A stretch of 49,224 nt of DNA from an uncultured Caryophanales bacterium (GCA_948442255.1 CAOJRT010000010.1:1-49224), one strand, 5' to 3'. Counted from the stretch's first letter, positions 7,732-16,979 are shown. Program-made: numbers and translations. The notes: a model not told the origin generated them from the letters alone.

Positions 7732-8676
7732 CTATAAAATGGTTTCATTATTAAATCCTAGTTTTTCTTTTACTATATAAAGAGGTCTTCCTTTTATTTC
7801 GGTATAAGCTTTTGCCATATATCCGCCAATAATGCCCATGATAATAAATTGACATCCAAATAAAACTAAGAAAATAAGAATGATGGCATGAATGCCACTA
7901 AAATAATGAGTAAAAAACAAAGATTGTATCAAAATCACAAGAAAATAAATAAAAGAAGCAAGTAATAAAATAAATCCTAATCCAATAGATATCGTAAGTG
8001 GTTTTGTAGAAAAAGACAAAATACCATCAAGAGCATAATTTAAACTTGCTTTAAAATTAAACTTAGAAACACCACTTGTTCGTTCTTCTACTTCATAGGG
8101 TAAATACTTTATCTGAAATCCAACCCAAGAAAAAATGCCTTTAGTAAAACGAACCCTTTCTGACAAACTTAAAATAGCCTCTTTTACATTTGTACGAAAC
8201 ATTCTAAAATCAGAAGCAGAATCCTTAAAAGATACTTCACTTATAGAATCAATAATTTTATAGAATGCTTTTTTACATATTTTCATAAAAAAACTTTCTT
8301 TACTCCTTTTTTTCATTACCATAGCAACTTCATCATAACCTTTTTGTTCATCCAAAACTTGCATCATTTGCAATAAATAAGTAGGATTTTGTTGTAAATC
8401 TCCATCTATAATACAAGTATATTCTCCAGTAGCATGTTGTAATCCAGCATACATGGCAGCTTCTTTCTTAAAATTTCTAGAAAAAGAGAGTACTTTAATA
8501 TGAAGCATATCTTTAGCATAAACTTCTCTTAATTTTTCTAATGTTTTATCTGTAGAGCCATCATCAATATAAATAATTTCGTATTTTATCTTTTTTAATA
8601 CATTATTAATCTTATTGTATGTTTCTACTATATTTCCTTCTTCGTTTTTACAAGGAACAATTATACTTAGTTTCAT
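7732..8676 (-). CDS. GtrB/DPM1-like membrane glycosyltransferase (GT2)
   Basis: 314 residues. GT-A fold signatures: SIIVPCKNEEGN at the start, DDGS at 38-41, and DGD with QQ (91-96, metal and acceptor region). Two hydrophobic helices near 228-250 and 262-285 end the protein. The family transfers a sugar from a nucleotide donor to undecaprenyl or dolichyl phosphate (GtrB, CsbB and YkcC type) for later transfer to cell-surface polymers. It stands alone: a 55-bp stretch without an obvious terminator lies on its downstream side, and the SipW-like gene is divergent. The GtrA flippase and GtrC-like partners are not in the window. Sugar specificity cannot be read. Confidence 0.88.
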   Translation of the reverse strand: MKLSIIVPCKNEEGNIVETYNKINNVLKKIKYEIIYIDDGSTDKTLEKLREVYAKDMLHIKVLSFSRNFKKEAAMYAGLQHATGEYTCIIDGDLQQNPTYLLQMMQVLDEQKGYDEVAMVMKKRSKESFFMKICKKAFYKIIDSISEVSFKDSASDFRMFRTNVKEAILSLSERVRFTKGIFSWVGFQIKYLPYEVEERTSGVSKFNFKASLNYALDGILSFSTKPLTISIGLGFILLLASFIYFLVILIQSLFFTHYFSGIHAIILIFLVLFGCQFIIMGIIGGYMAKAYTEIKGRPLYIVKEKLGFNNETIL

Positions 8677-8909
8677 TTTGACACCTCATAGCTATTATAC
8701 CACATTTCTTCTAAGATGACTTTCTAAATATTAACTTGCTAATAAGCTCTATTTTTGATATGATTATCTATAATAAAGGGATTAAAAAAAGGCTAAAAAG
8801 TGTGATAACAATTAACTCTATTTATTCTTTTAAATGCCCACAAGAAAAAAGTTTTTCTAATTTTTATTCCTAGATTTGTAGTAGAACTACTAGAATAGAA
8901 AGGCATATT

Positions 8910-10076
8910 ATGCAAAAAGAAAATAAAGTTCTAAATATAATAAGTCATATTCTTAAACTACTTTATTATGTTGTAGTTGTTTTTATATGTTTAATCGCAA
9001 TATGTCTAGTCATCTATATTATTTCTTCTCAAATAAATGCAAATAACGAAAATTACAAACCAAAACTATCTATTTATACAATTATAAGTCCAAGTATGAC
9101 ACCCGTTATTAATGTATACGACGTAGTCGTAAATATAAGACCAAATAATGAAGATGATATTCAAGTGGGAGACATTATTACCTATAAATCGGAATCTTCA
9201 GCTTCTTATGGAATGATGATAACGCATCGAGTAACGGAAATCACAGAAGAAAATGGTAGTATAGCTTATAAAACACAAGGGGATAGTAATAGTGAACCAG
9301 ATAGTATGTTAGTTTCCTATAATCAAATAGTAGGGAAGGAAATCTTAATCATTCCTTATATTGGGAAATTACAATTTTTAATCGCCAATAAAAAAGGATG
9401 GTTGTTATTAGCACTAATTCCAATCGGTTTTTTTATAATTAAAGATTTCTGGAAAATATTAGAATTGTTTGGTTTAAGAAAAAAAGTAGAATCTCTTTCA
9501 ACGACAAAGTTTGATTTTAAGAAAAAGAAAAAAGAACAACAAAGAAAAGAAAACATATTAAAAGATTTATTGCAAAAAGAGGAAGAAAAAAGATTAAAAC
9601 TGCAAACGGAATTTTTAACAGCTAAAGTTTCAAGCCAAAACACAAATAAAGAAGAACAGGAAGAGTATGAAATATTAGATACAGATGAAATAACAGCAAC
9701 AATAAAAGAATATGATAAGAAAATAGCAGAGTTGGATAAAAAGTTAAAACAAGTAGAAATGGAAATGACAGAGGATAAAGAAGAACAAGAAGAAAACTTT
9801 TTAAAAGAAACAAAAGTTAAAGTTATTTTAGTAGAACCTACGAAAAATCAAAGGTTAAGTAAAAAAGAAGACATAAAAAAAGAACTCTTTGTTCAAGAAG
9901 AAAAAATCAAGCCAATTATAAACAATACGATAGAAAAGACCTTAACGAGTCCAAGGGCAAAGAATAGAACTTTAAATTTAAAGCCAAATCAAGTAAGTCA
10001 AATAAAAAGTTCTCAAGTCAAAAAGGAGTCACCAAAGAAAACGCCACTCATTCGTATTGAAAAAACAAAAAAATAG
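8910..10076 (+). CDS. SipW/archaeal-type signal peptidase I with charged coiled-coil tail
   Basis: 388 residues, AGAAAGG before ATG at 8910. N-terminal membrane helix at about 15-40, then a signal peptidase core: nucleophile motif SPSM (S62), THR (H106) in place of the bacterial catalytic Lys, and GDSN (124-127). The His identifies the SipW/Sec11 (ER/archaeal) type. A second helix near 155-177 is followed by about 200 Lys/Glu-rich residues with coiled-coil character that are absent from usual SipW (about 190 residues) and should be cytoplasmic. SipW enzymes process TasA/CalY-like proteins. The exported protein at 43617-45110 has a compatible leader and is a candidate substrate. Monocistronic, ending in a terminator. 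Confidence 0.87.
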   Translation: MQKENKVLNIISHILKLLYYVVVVFICLIAICLVIYIISSQINANNENYKPKLSIYTIISPSMTPVINVYDVVVNIRPNNEDDIQVGDIITYKSESSASYGMMITHRVTEITEENGSIAYKTQGDSNSEPDSMLVSYNQIVGKEILIIPYIGKLQFLIANKKGWLLLALIPIGFFIIKDFWKILELFGLRKKVESLSTTKFDFKKKKKEQQRKENILKDLLQKEEEKRLKLQTEFLTAKVSSQNTNKEEQEEYEILDTDEITATIKEYDKKIAELDKKLKQVEMEMTEDKEEQEENFLKETKVKVILVEPTKNQRLSKKEDIKKELFVQEEKIKPIINNTIEKTLTSPRAKNRTLNLKPNQVSQIKSSQVKKESPKKTPLIRIEKTKK

Positions 10077-10097
10077 AAGCCAAGTTCTATTATTTTT
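10072..10097. terminator. Bidirectional intrinsic terminator
   Basis: Stem AATAGAA (10072-10078) with TTCTATT (10085-10091), 6-base loop, then TATTTTT. It overlaps the stop of the SipW-like gene and serves the convergent TPM gene ending at 10096. Confidence 0.75.
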
Positions 10098-11016
10098 ATC
10101 CGTGTCTACCGCCTCCAGAGTGTCCTCCACCAGAAGAACCTGAATGTCCTCCTCTTGAAAAACTACTTCCGCTAGATGTGGAAATCGTATAGTGCGTCAC
10201 ATGAGAATGTAAAAATTGATTTTTTTTCTCTGTAATAGATACGCTTTCTTTATTTAAGTATTGCGTTGCTACTACTGCTTTTTTAACCATTTTATTCTTA
10301 GAAATTGTAATTCCCAAAAAAATGACTGTTAGAATAATAGAAAGGAGAGTCGCTAAAAGAAAGGGAGGAACATACTTTTTAATGAGAACCCCATTTTCAT
10401 CGAGAGTATAATGCTTTATATAAGGGTCTTTTCCTTCTTTATAATAGTTGCTCATATCTTTAATAAGCCGTTCTAATCCTTCCATGTAATTAGCTGAACG
10501 AAAATCATTATAAATAGAATCTAAAAGAATATTATTACGCTCTTCAGAATAATAAAGCTGTGCTTCACCAAAATAATAAACACCATAATAAGGATCCGCC
10601 TTGTAAGTATTTCTAAATATAATAACTCCACTATAGTAGGAATTCTCTAATCCAAAATCATTATAATCATAAAAATCCGCTGCATAATCTTCATTTTTTT
10701 TATCGGAGGAATAACTAATATTATCACTCAAAAAAACAAGAGAGAATCCCGTCAATTCTTCATAGGCTAAAATCAAATGATACAATTCTTCTTCCTCTTC
10801 ATTCGTTAATATATTAGAAAAATCATAGATTTTTTCTCTCGCATCCACATAGGGAGTTTTTAAAGCATAACGAATTCTTTCTTCGTTCATGTCCCATTTT
10901 TTATTGACTCCATAATTATTTTCTTCTGTACGATTCATCTGGTGTGTAGAAGCATAAGTGATATCTAAAAAAATAAAGAAGAAAAGAAAACTAATGAATA
11001 AATATTTTTTTCTCAT
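10096..11016 (-). CDS. TPM-domain (YgcG-like) membrane protein with Gly/Ser/His-rich tail
   Basis: 306 residues from ATG at 11016. The longer frame to 11034 is rejected because GGAGGG lies just upstream of 11016. Signal peptide or anchor at about 3-22, extracytoplasmic TPM domain at about 50-195 (YVDAREKIYDFSNILTNEEE start), transmembrane helix near 220-240, then a cytoplasmic part ending in a flexible G/S/H-rich tail. TPM proteins are linked to membrane-protein quality control and cofactor or photosystem assembly elsewhere. The bacterial role is unclear. It overlaps the upstream gene by ATGA, so the two are translated together. Confidence 0.85.
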   Translation of the reverse strand: MRKKYLFISFLFFFIFLDITYASTHQMNRTEENNYGVNKKWDMNEERIRYALKTPYVDAREKIYDFSNILTNEEEEELYHLILAYEELTGFSLVFLSDNISYSSDKKNEDYAADFYDYNDFGLENSYYSGVIIFRNTYKADPYYGVYYFGEAQLYYSEERNNILLDSIYNDFRSANYMEGLERLIKDMSNYYKEGKDPYIKHYTLDENGVLIKKYVPPFLLATLLSIILTVIFLGITISKNKMVKKAVVATQYLNKESVSITEKKNQFLHSHVTHYTISTSSGSSFSRGGHSGSSGGGHSGGGRHG

Positions 11017-12080
11017 GATGCCCTCCCAATCCAATAAAGTACAAAGCTAATTAAAATTATAACAAAGAATAAAACAAGAAAGAGAAGTATAGCATAAAAA
11101 ACGACTTTTTTCTTGTCAAGTGGTATGTCGCCAATAAACTCCCCTGTCTGCCCGTTCATCGCAAACAAGTATAATTTATCTTTATATTTAACATTGACCA
11201 TCCATACAGGTAATAAAACATATTTATTGCTTTCTACTTTTGTTTGTAAGTTGTTTTTTGCCACCGTTTTTGCTTGAAATCCTACACAATCATTATATAG
11301 TATATCTTTGGCGGTCTCTAAGCATCTCGTTTTGGCATCAGGAAATGCATCCTGTTCATTAACATCATACTTCTCAGCAAAAAAACCAGCCAAATACCCA
11401 TGATTATAAGGAATTAATTCTTCATAAGAAAAAGGTTCAATCGTATTCATAATTGCATTGTCAAAATGAGTAGAACCATCTACTGGTACCTTAAAAAAGT
11501 GCATATTGCCTGTTCGATATAATTTGTAATAACTAGTTTTAGTATACACTGTATCTCCAACACGCCAAGTATTTACTCGATTTGCATCCACTTCTATAGA
11601 ACCATTTACAAAAACATCATATAACCAAAAGGGAATGTAAATTCCTCTAATTTTCTCAATATTACTTTCGTTACTAAAATCCTTTGGAACAAAAAGTCTT
11701 CCCTTAGAAAGAGCTTTAAATGCTTCAATTGCTTCCTTTTTCTCTTTCTTAAACGGAATGATATAATCAGGAGCAAAGCGTCCACTTAATTTGTTTTTTA
11801 GTATGGCGGTATTGCCGCAATATAAACAGAAAGTAGCAGCAGTCTCCGAATCTGCAACAATCTCTGCACCACAATCACTACAAGTATAAGTGTCATAGGA
11901 GGTTTCATCCATTTCCTTATTATTATTTTTTACAGAGCTAGCATTGGTATACTTCGAAAACTCTTCTAAAGAAAATTCTCCATCACAATATTTACATTTA
12001 AACTTTTTTAAAGAAGGTTGAAATAAAACTATCCCTCCACAATTTGGACATTTATTATCTAAAGCTTTCTTCCTTGCCAT
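11013..12080 (-). CDS. Zinc-ribbon membrane protein (TFIIB-type zinc ribbon family)
   Basis: 355 residues from ATG at 12080. A GTG at 12089 is in frame but lies within the AGGTGA ribosome site. Two zinc ribbons occur: C11/C14/C29/C32 and C67/C70/C85/C88. A globular middle domain follows (IYIPFWLYDVFVNGS and YLAGFFAEKYDVNEQDAF), then a C-terminal transmembrane helix near 325-350. Such proteins are often annotated as TFIIB-type zinc ribbon or PriA-like but are not helicases. They commonly accompany TPM and SPFH/YdjI genes. The four-base overlap with the TPM gene indicates a two-gene operon. A membrane-stress role is inferred from context. Confidence 0.82.
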   Translation of the reverse strand: MARKKALDNKCPNCGGIVLFQPSLKKFKCKYCDGEFSLEEFSKYTNASSVKNNNKEMDETSYDTYTCSDCGAEIVADSETAATFCLYCGNTAILKNKLSGRFAPDYIIPFKKEKKEAIEAFKALSKGRLFVPKDFSNESNIEKIRGIYIPFWLYDVFVNGSIEVDANRVNTWRVGDTVYTKTSYYKLYRTGNMHFFKVPVDGSTHFDNAIMNTIEPFSYEELIPYNHGYLAGFFAEKYDVNEQDAFPDAKTRCLETAKDILYNDCVGFQAKTVAKNNLQTKVESNKYVLLPVWMVNVKYKDKLYLFAMNGQTGEFIGDIPLDKKKVVFYAILLFLVLFFVIILISFVLYWIGRAS

Positions 12081-12655
12081 ATATTTCACCTAATTAAGTA
12101 TATCATAAAAAGTAGAAGCACATGATAAAAATAGGGAAAAGTGCATATACAAATTTTAGTAAAGTAAAAAAATAAAAATTTAGTATAATAAAAAATGCAT
12201 CAATATGGTATATAAAAATTTGAGAAGTAGTGGAATTTCACATAATTTATTAGCAAAAATAGAGCAAAAATAGGCTGATTTCCAAAAGCAAGAAAAGGAA
12301 TCAATTCCAATTGAGTAATCTCTTTAGAAGAACAATTTGATTTAATAGAAAATCCGACTCCTTCATTTTCCAAGTTTTAGAACAAAAGGTAATTTTCAAA
12401 AAAAGCAACGTTTTGTTGCTTTTTTTGAATCATCTTTTTAAAAGAAAAATCTTTTTATGTAAAAGAGAGTACAAGCCAATCTTGATTTGTGGCTTTCTAA
12501 ACCTTCCTAAAAAAGTAAAAAATTTATCATTTCCATTATGAGTGGCTTAATCTACTTTTTCTTTTTTTCATAGTATAAAGTAGAATGGGTGTGAAAAAAA
12601 TGAAAAGAGATTCTTTTTGTAAGGATAGCATCTATCTGAATGGAAGGGATTCTTT
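12081..12655. other. Intergenic region, 575 bp, no convincing gene
   Basis: AT-rich with scattered stops in all frames on both strands. A strong hairpin terminator lies at 12398-12426. Stretches around 12180-12370 read like short fragments of a decayed gene, but no family can be named. A TATAAA near 12576 may be the -10 for the phosphoesterase gene. Confidence 0.6.
12398..12426. terminator. Strong hairpin terminator
   Basis: 12-bp stem AAAAAAAGCAAC (12398-12409) with GTTGCTTTTTTT (12415-12426) and a 5-base loop. It is usable on either strand. Its nearest plus-strand gene was probably lost, since no ORF precedes it. A near-identical GCAAC/GTTGC hairpin occurs at 15250-15274. Confidence 0.8.
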
Positions 12656-13537
12656 ATGGAAAAATTAGATAAAATATATGCAAAAGCAAAAAGAATTCCA
12701 ATAGATGATGCTACTAAAATAGTAATTATGAGTGATTGTCATCGTGGAAATGGAAATAATGATGATAATTTCGAAAAAAATAAAAATATTTATGATTCAG
12801 CTTTACAACATTATTTTAATAATGGTTTTACTTACATTGAATTAGGTGATGGAGATGAGATGTGGGAAGTAAAAAATTATAAAGAAATTATTGAAGAACA
12901 TATAGATTCCTTTAAAGAATTAAAGCGATTTAATGATGAAGGACGCTTAATTATGATTTATGGAAATCATGATATTGTGAAAAAAAGTCCAGCCATATTA
13001 AGAAAATATTTTTATGAATATGAGGATAAAGAAACAAACGAAAAGAGAAAACTACTTTTTAATTTAGAAGCTTATGAATCACTAATCTTAGAATACAAAG
13101 GACAAGAAATTTTTTTAATTCATGGACACCAAGTTGATTTTTTGAATAGTACTATTTGGCCAGTTTCGCGCTTTTTAGTACGCTATGTTTGGAGAAATCT
13201 TGAGTTAGTAGGAATCAAAGATCCAACAAGTGCAGCAAAAAACTATCGAGTAAAAAATAAAGTGGAGAAAAAATTGCAAAAATGGAGCCAAGAAAATAAA
13301 AAAATGGTAATAGCAGGACATACCCATCGACCTTTATTTCCAAAAGCTAAAGAGAGTTTATATTTTAATGATGGAAGTTGTATTCATTCTAACGGAATTA
13401 CATGCCTTGAAATAGAAAATGGAAAAATTGGTTTAGCAAAATGGGGGTTAGATGTAAATAACGATGAGCAAATTGTTGTAAAACGATTCGGTTTAGAAAA
13501 AAGTGAGCCGATTGAAAACTTTTTTCCAACAAAATAA
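12656..13537 (+). CDS. Calcineurin-like metallophosphoesterase
   Basis: 293 residues, GGAAGGGA upstream of ATG. All five signature blocks are present: D27-x-H29, G64-D65, G103-N-H-D106, H156/H158 (HGH) and G221-H222-T-H224. These residues coordinate two metal ions in the metallophosphoesterase fold. Overall layout resembles LpxH/YkuE-like phosphoesterases, but a Gram-positive-type organism without other lipid A genes makes a UDP-diacylglucosamine substrate unlikely. No signal peptide. It stands alone, followed by a 132-bp gap. Substrate unknown. Confidence 0.87.
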   Translation: MEKLDKIYAKAKRIPIDDATKIVIMSDCHRGNGNNDDNFEKNKNIYDSALQHYFNNGFTYIELGDGDEMWEVKNYKEIIEEHIDSFKELKRFNDEGRLIMIYGNHDIVKKSPAILRKYFYEYEDKETNEKRKLLFNLEAYESLILEYKGQEIFLIHGHQVDFLNSTIWPVSRFLVRYVWRNLELVGIKDPTSAAKNYRVKNKVEKKLQKWSQENKKMVIAGHTHRPLFPKAKESLYFNDGSCIHSNGITCLEIENGKIGLAKWGLDVNNDEQIVVKRFGLEKSEPIENFFPTK

Positions 13538-13669
13538 AGAAAACCAAATTTCTGATTAAGTAAAATGCAGTAAAAAAATATAATAAAAAAAGTAAATAAA
13601 TTATTTTTTATAAGGAGGTAGCCGTTTCAAAATTAGCATGCAAATCTAATATATAATAGGAGGTGAATT

Positions 13670-14572
13670 ATGAGATATTTCTTATTAGGATTAGCAGTCT
13701 TAATTATTGTCATTTGCCTTGTTTGGAATTACTTGCGTAGGAGATGGGCTATTAGAAAAGTAAAATGTTTATCTGATGAAGAAAAATTGTTATATGTAGA
13801 TGCAGCACTAAATCCCTTTGGCTTTGAATTCGATTTAAATTGTGATATTGTTGTTTCTAAAAATGATGTATGGCAAAGAGATTTTGGATATATGGATTTG
13901 TATGATGAAAAAGCTCCATTTTTTAATATGGTAATGGATGCAGTACCAATTTATTTTGATTATGATGGAAAAGAATATCGCATTGAATTGTGGAAGGGGC
14001 AATATGGAATTACAACGGGCGGTGAAATTGGTGTTTATATCCGCGATAATCATACAAACTATCCTAAAACGTATTATCGAGCAGCTAATGATGAAGAAAG
14101 ATTGGATATGAGCTTTGTTTTAACAAAAAAATGTGACTTGTTTTGCCGCTGTGACAAGAGTTGGTGGTTAACAGGATTTGATGTAGGTGTTTTTTCAAAA
14201 CCAAAAGATTTAAAAATGAGCATTTGTATATGCTTTCCAAATTGTGAAATGCAAGAGGCTTTTGTAAATGCTTTAATAGAAGCTGGTTATGCTTGTTGTC
14301 AATTAAATAATTGTGAAAATGCTGTTTGTTTTGAATATTGTTGTCCTAATCATTATAAACCAAATATGAAACATCGTATTATAAAATGTTTTGCCCAAAT
14401 AGCTAATTATATCAATTGTCACATTTATATGCATTTTACTAGATGGTTTAATCGTACAATAGATAAATTAACTTATTTAAGATTTATGTCTCCGTGTTTA
14501 TATCGCTTTATTATCCGCTTAAGTATTCCAAGAAGAAAACAAATGAAACCACATAAACATATAAAAAAATAA
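13670..14572 (+). CDS. DUF4474-domain membrane-anchored protein
   Basis: 300 residues, AGGAGGTGA upstream of ATG. One N-terminal transmembrane helix (about 3-24) with basic flank RRRW, then a DUF4474 domain at about 40-270 (NPFGFEFDLNCDIVVSKNDVWQ start, YDGKEYRIELWKGQYG core, GGEIGVY). The C-terminal half is Cys-rich (many CC and CxxC pairs between about 155 and 235), suggesting metal binding or disulfides, followed by a basic tail. Function of DUF4474 is unknown. A terminator follows directly. Confidence 0.72.
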   Translation: MRYFLLGLAVLIIVICLVWNYLRRRWAIRKVKCLSDEEKLLYVDAALNPFGFEFDLNCDIVVSKNDVWQRDFGYMDLYDEKAPFFNMVMDAVPIYFDYDGKEYRIELWKGQYGITTGGEIGVYIRDNHTNYPKTYYRAANDEERLDMSFVLTKKCDLFCRCDKSWWLTGFDVGVFSKPKDLKMSICICFPNCEMQEAFVNALIEAGYACCQLNNCENAVCFEYCCPNHYKPNMKHRIIKCFAQIANYINCHIYMHFTRWFNRTIDKLTYLRFMSPCLYRFIIRLSIPRRKQMKPHKHIKK

Positions 14573-14581
14573 TATCATTTT

Positions 14582-14614
14582 AACCTAAGATGAAGATCTT
14601 AGGTTATTAATTTT
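14582..14614 (+). terminator. Intrinsic terminator
   Basis: 10-bp perfect stem AACCTAAGAT (14582-14591) with ATCTTAGGTT (14596-14605), GAAG loop, then ATTAATTTTT. It ends the DUF4474 transcript. Confidence 0.9.
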
Positions 14615-15249
14615 TATAATGATATACTCGATTTGTACAATAGAAAAAAATTAGTTCCAGATGAACCAGTTAAAATATTATAATGTGTAAAATTTTCGAA
14701 TCATCTTCTATATTACATGAGTTATGAAGATAGAAATGGTGTTCTAATTTTTTAAATTTAAAACAAATGAAAAATCAAAATGTTTACTATATGTTTCATG
14801 GTACATAATATCCTTATTATGACAAAGTCTTTAGTGGCTTTGTCACTAGCTTCACATTATAATAATGACATCATAATATTTTTAAATTAATTAATATTTA
14901 CTACTCTTGAATGTAAAAATATAAATATCTTTCAAAATAAAAAGGTCTTAAACCTTCATAAATAAAGGTTATAACGTCTTAAAAAATTTCTAAAACAGTA
15001 ATCAAAAAATTGCTATATTTTATGAAAATCTACCTACTTACCAGTAATCATATTATTGACAAGGATTATATGTTACCCCTTATACTCCATCTTCATATCT
15101 CTTCGTTTATCAAGTAATAGTAAGTATTTATCCTTTTAAATATCCTAAAACTTTGATGCACTATCTTTTGGTGAAATCCTAATTTTAAAAGTCTTTTTGT
15201 ACAGCTTAAGAATTAATTAAAAAGTAGAACAAGAAAATTTATACAACTA
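14615..15249. other. Intergenic region, about 635 bp, no gene seen
   Basis: Stops are frequent in all six frames. A 7-bp inverted repeat GACAAAG/CTTTGTC occurs at 14821-14844 without a T tract. This is the downstream flank of the interrupted ABC operon and may contain decayed sequence, but nothing recognisable remains. Confidence 0.55.
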
Positions 15250-15274
15250 AAAAAGCAACGCCATGTTGCTTTTT
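15250..15274 (-). terminator. Terminator of the ABC transporter operon (minus strand)
   Basis: Stem AAAAAGCAAC (15250-15259) with GTTGCTTTTT (15265-15274). Read on the minus strand it directly follows the TAA of the permease C-terminal fragment and ends in six T. It is now about 10 kb away from the rest of its operon because of the inserted element. Confidence 0.8.
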
Positions 15275-15449
15275 ATGATTTAATTAATATCTTTTCAAGA
15301 ATAGAAATAATTTTATAGATAAGAAAAGATATAATACCAAGTAAAACGATACCAGCTAATACTAAGTTTAAATTAAATACTTGCGTTCCATAAATAATTA
15401 AATATCCAATACCAGCTTTACTAACTAAAAATTCTCCCATAATAACGCC
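15273..15449 (-). pseudogene. C-terminal fragment of ABC transporter permease split by the element
   Basis: The minus strand reads VIMGEFLVSKAGIGYL..., ending IKS-stop at 15275-15273. This is the conserved last part of BPD_transp_1 permeases of the SsuC/TauC/ThiX class (GEFLVSKAGIGYLI box and last membrane helix). It has no start of its own. The N-terminal 205 codons lie at 26098-25484, on the other side of the 10-kb element. Joining both at the shared GG (15449-15448 and 25483-25482) gives codon GGC and one continuous 263-codon frame, so the gene is interrupted rather than decayed. Confidence 0.93.
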
Positions 15450-15470
15450 GACCTAAGACATATAGGGAGA
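15437..15470. other. attL site
   Basis: Left junction: permease sequence (ATAACG side), core CC at 15448-15449, GAC, then arm CTAAGACATAT (15453-15463). The crossover dinucleotide is deduced because only GG (minus strand) keeps both the permease frame and the arm symmetry. Confidence 0.88.
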
Positions 15471-15524
15471 ATTTATAAATAAAGGCTTTTTTGTTTAAGA
15501 ACTTGCATGTATTGGAGGAATTAG

Positions 15525-16145
15525 ATGGGAAAAGCTAATTGTCCGTTTTGTAATAGTGGGAATACATTTAATATTGCCTATGGATATTTAGGGGAAAAGA
15601 AAACGAAAAAGAATTATATTAACCAAGAGGACATTGGATTAAATGAATCTTATCGTAAGGGATTTGAAAAATATGACTTTGATGGTGAACGATTAATGAG
15701 CCATTTACCTAATCGTTATTGTAAGACTTGTAAGAATACTTTTCAATCTAGAAAAGTTATGTATACAGTTGATATATCAATCATTAACTTTATCATTTGT
15801 ATTAACAATAACTATTATAGATATATCCTTGATTTTAGTGATAAAGAAAATCCAAAATATTCTTTAAGAATCAATTGGGTATCTATTAAAGAAAATGAAT
15901 CTCTTACAATTGATAACAAAAATAAAATTCTTTCTAGTTTTAAGAACTATAAGCCTAATATTTGGAATGGTCATTATGGTAAAAATTATGATTATGATGA
16001 ATACTATTGGATATTAAAATGTACCTATTACAACGGAGTTGATTATGTAAAAAGTGGTAATGATAAAGTTCCTGACAATTGGAGGCATTTTATAAAACCA
16101 TTTAAAGAAATATTTGTGAGTAATATTTTTGATTTAGAGTCCTAA
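15525..16145 (+). CDS. Element protein with zinc-ribbon motifs, unknown
   Basis: 206 residues, ribosome site GGAGG 9 bases before ATG, first gene inside attL. CxxC pairs at residues 6-9 (CPFC) and about 66-69 (CKTC) would form one zinc ribbon flanking a charged insert. The rest is Tyr/Asn/Lys-rich without a recognised domain (ends FKEIFVSNIFDLES). No membrane segment. It could be a DNA-binding or adaptor protein of the element. Function not recognised. Confidence 0.6.
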   Translation: MGKANCPFCNSGNTFNIAYGYLGEKKTKKNYINQEDIGLNESYRKGFEKYDFDGERLMSHLPNRYCKTCKNTFQSRKVMYTVDISIINFIICINNNYYRYILDFSDKENPKYSLRINWVSIKENESLTIDNKNKILSSFKNYKPNIWNGHYGKNYDYDEYYWILKCTYYNGVDYVKSGNDKVPDNWRHFIKPFKEIFVSNIFDLES

Positions 16146-16194
16146 GAAATTAGGATTTTTTCATGTATAAAAATAAAAAGAAAGGGTGATTATA

Positions 16195-16979
16195 ATGGCT
16201 GTATTTAAAGTTGAAAAAACTAAAATTTTTACAATTATGAGTAATCACCATCTACAAAACAAAAATCTAAGTTTAAAAGCTAAAGGGCTTCTTTCTTATA
16301 TGTTATCTCTACCTAGTGATTGGGATTATTCACTTGCTGGACTTGTTTCTAACTCTAAAGAAAGTAAAACATCAATTAGAAATACACTAAATGAATTAAA
16401 AGAAAATCATTATCTTTCTATAACTAAACTATATCCTAATCAAACTGAAAGTAAGAAAATTGAATATGTTTATAATATCTATGAAGAACCTCGTTTAGAA
16501 CCATCTATACAAAAGCAAGATACCGAAAACCAATACATTGATTTTCAATCTCTTGAAAATGATACACAACTAAATACTAATAAACAAAGTATGAAAGAAC
16601 AAACAGATAAAGTAGATAAAACCAAAATAAAATTTTTGAAGATAATCATCATTTTTTAACAATTGATTTAATAGATAGGAAATATATTACAAAAGATGAT
16701 ACTGATATTTATAATTATGACAAGCTATTTGAAAATCTATTAAATGAGTATGAAACAAAGGATTTGCTGATGATTTTGCACTATATTATACCAAGAGTCC
16801 TAGTTCGTGATTTTGTTGATGAGAATGGTGAAAAAATATCAAATAAGTTTGGGTATCTAAAAAACTCTATTTTAAATAATATAGATAGGTTAAAAAATAA
16901 TGAACTTGAATGGGATGAAGAGCTAGGATGGTTTAAAGAAAATGAACTAAATCAGGAAGAATATGAGATAGATATGTGA
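16195..16979 (+). pseudogene. HTH replication-initiator-A-like protein, frameshifted
   Basis: ATG at 16195 after AAAGGGTGA (the GTG at 16186 lies in the ribosome site). Residues of about 1-90 match the N-terminal winged-helix domain common on Firmicute plasmids and integrative elements (NKNLSLKAKGLLSYMLSLPSDW, NELKENHYLSITK). A Gln/Asn-rich linker follows. The frame stops at 16659 with KIIIIF, but from about 16630 the -1 frame continues with sensible protein (KIFEDNHHFLTIDLID...) to TGA at 16979. The shift maps to the A4T5 run near 16629-16637, where one extra base would restore a protein of about 261 residues. It lacks a canonical slippery heptamer, so mutation or sequencing error is likelier than programmed shifting. 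Confidence 0.75.

Noticed and set aside
12602..12670. Short ORF (about 22 codons) before the phosphoesterase gene as leader peptide
   Set aside because: It overlaps the next start in another frame, has no good ribosome site and shows no attenuator structure.
14821..14848. Inverted repeats GACAAAG/CTTTGTC and TAGTG/CACTA
   Set aside because: Short, overlapping, without a T tract or nearby gene; likely chance in AT-rich DNA.
16195..16979. Programmed -1 frameshift in the HTH/Rep-like gene
   Set aside because: The junction ATA-AAA-TTT-TTG is not an X-XXY-YYZ heptamer and no downstream pseudoknot is evident.
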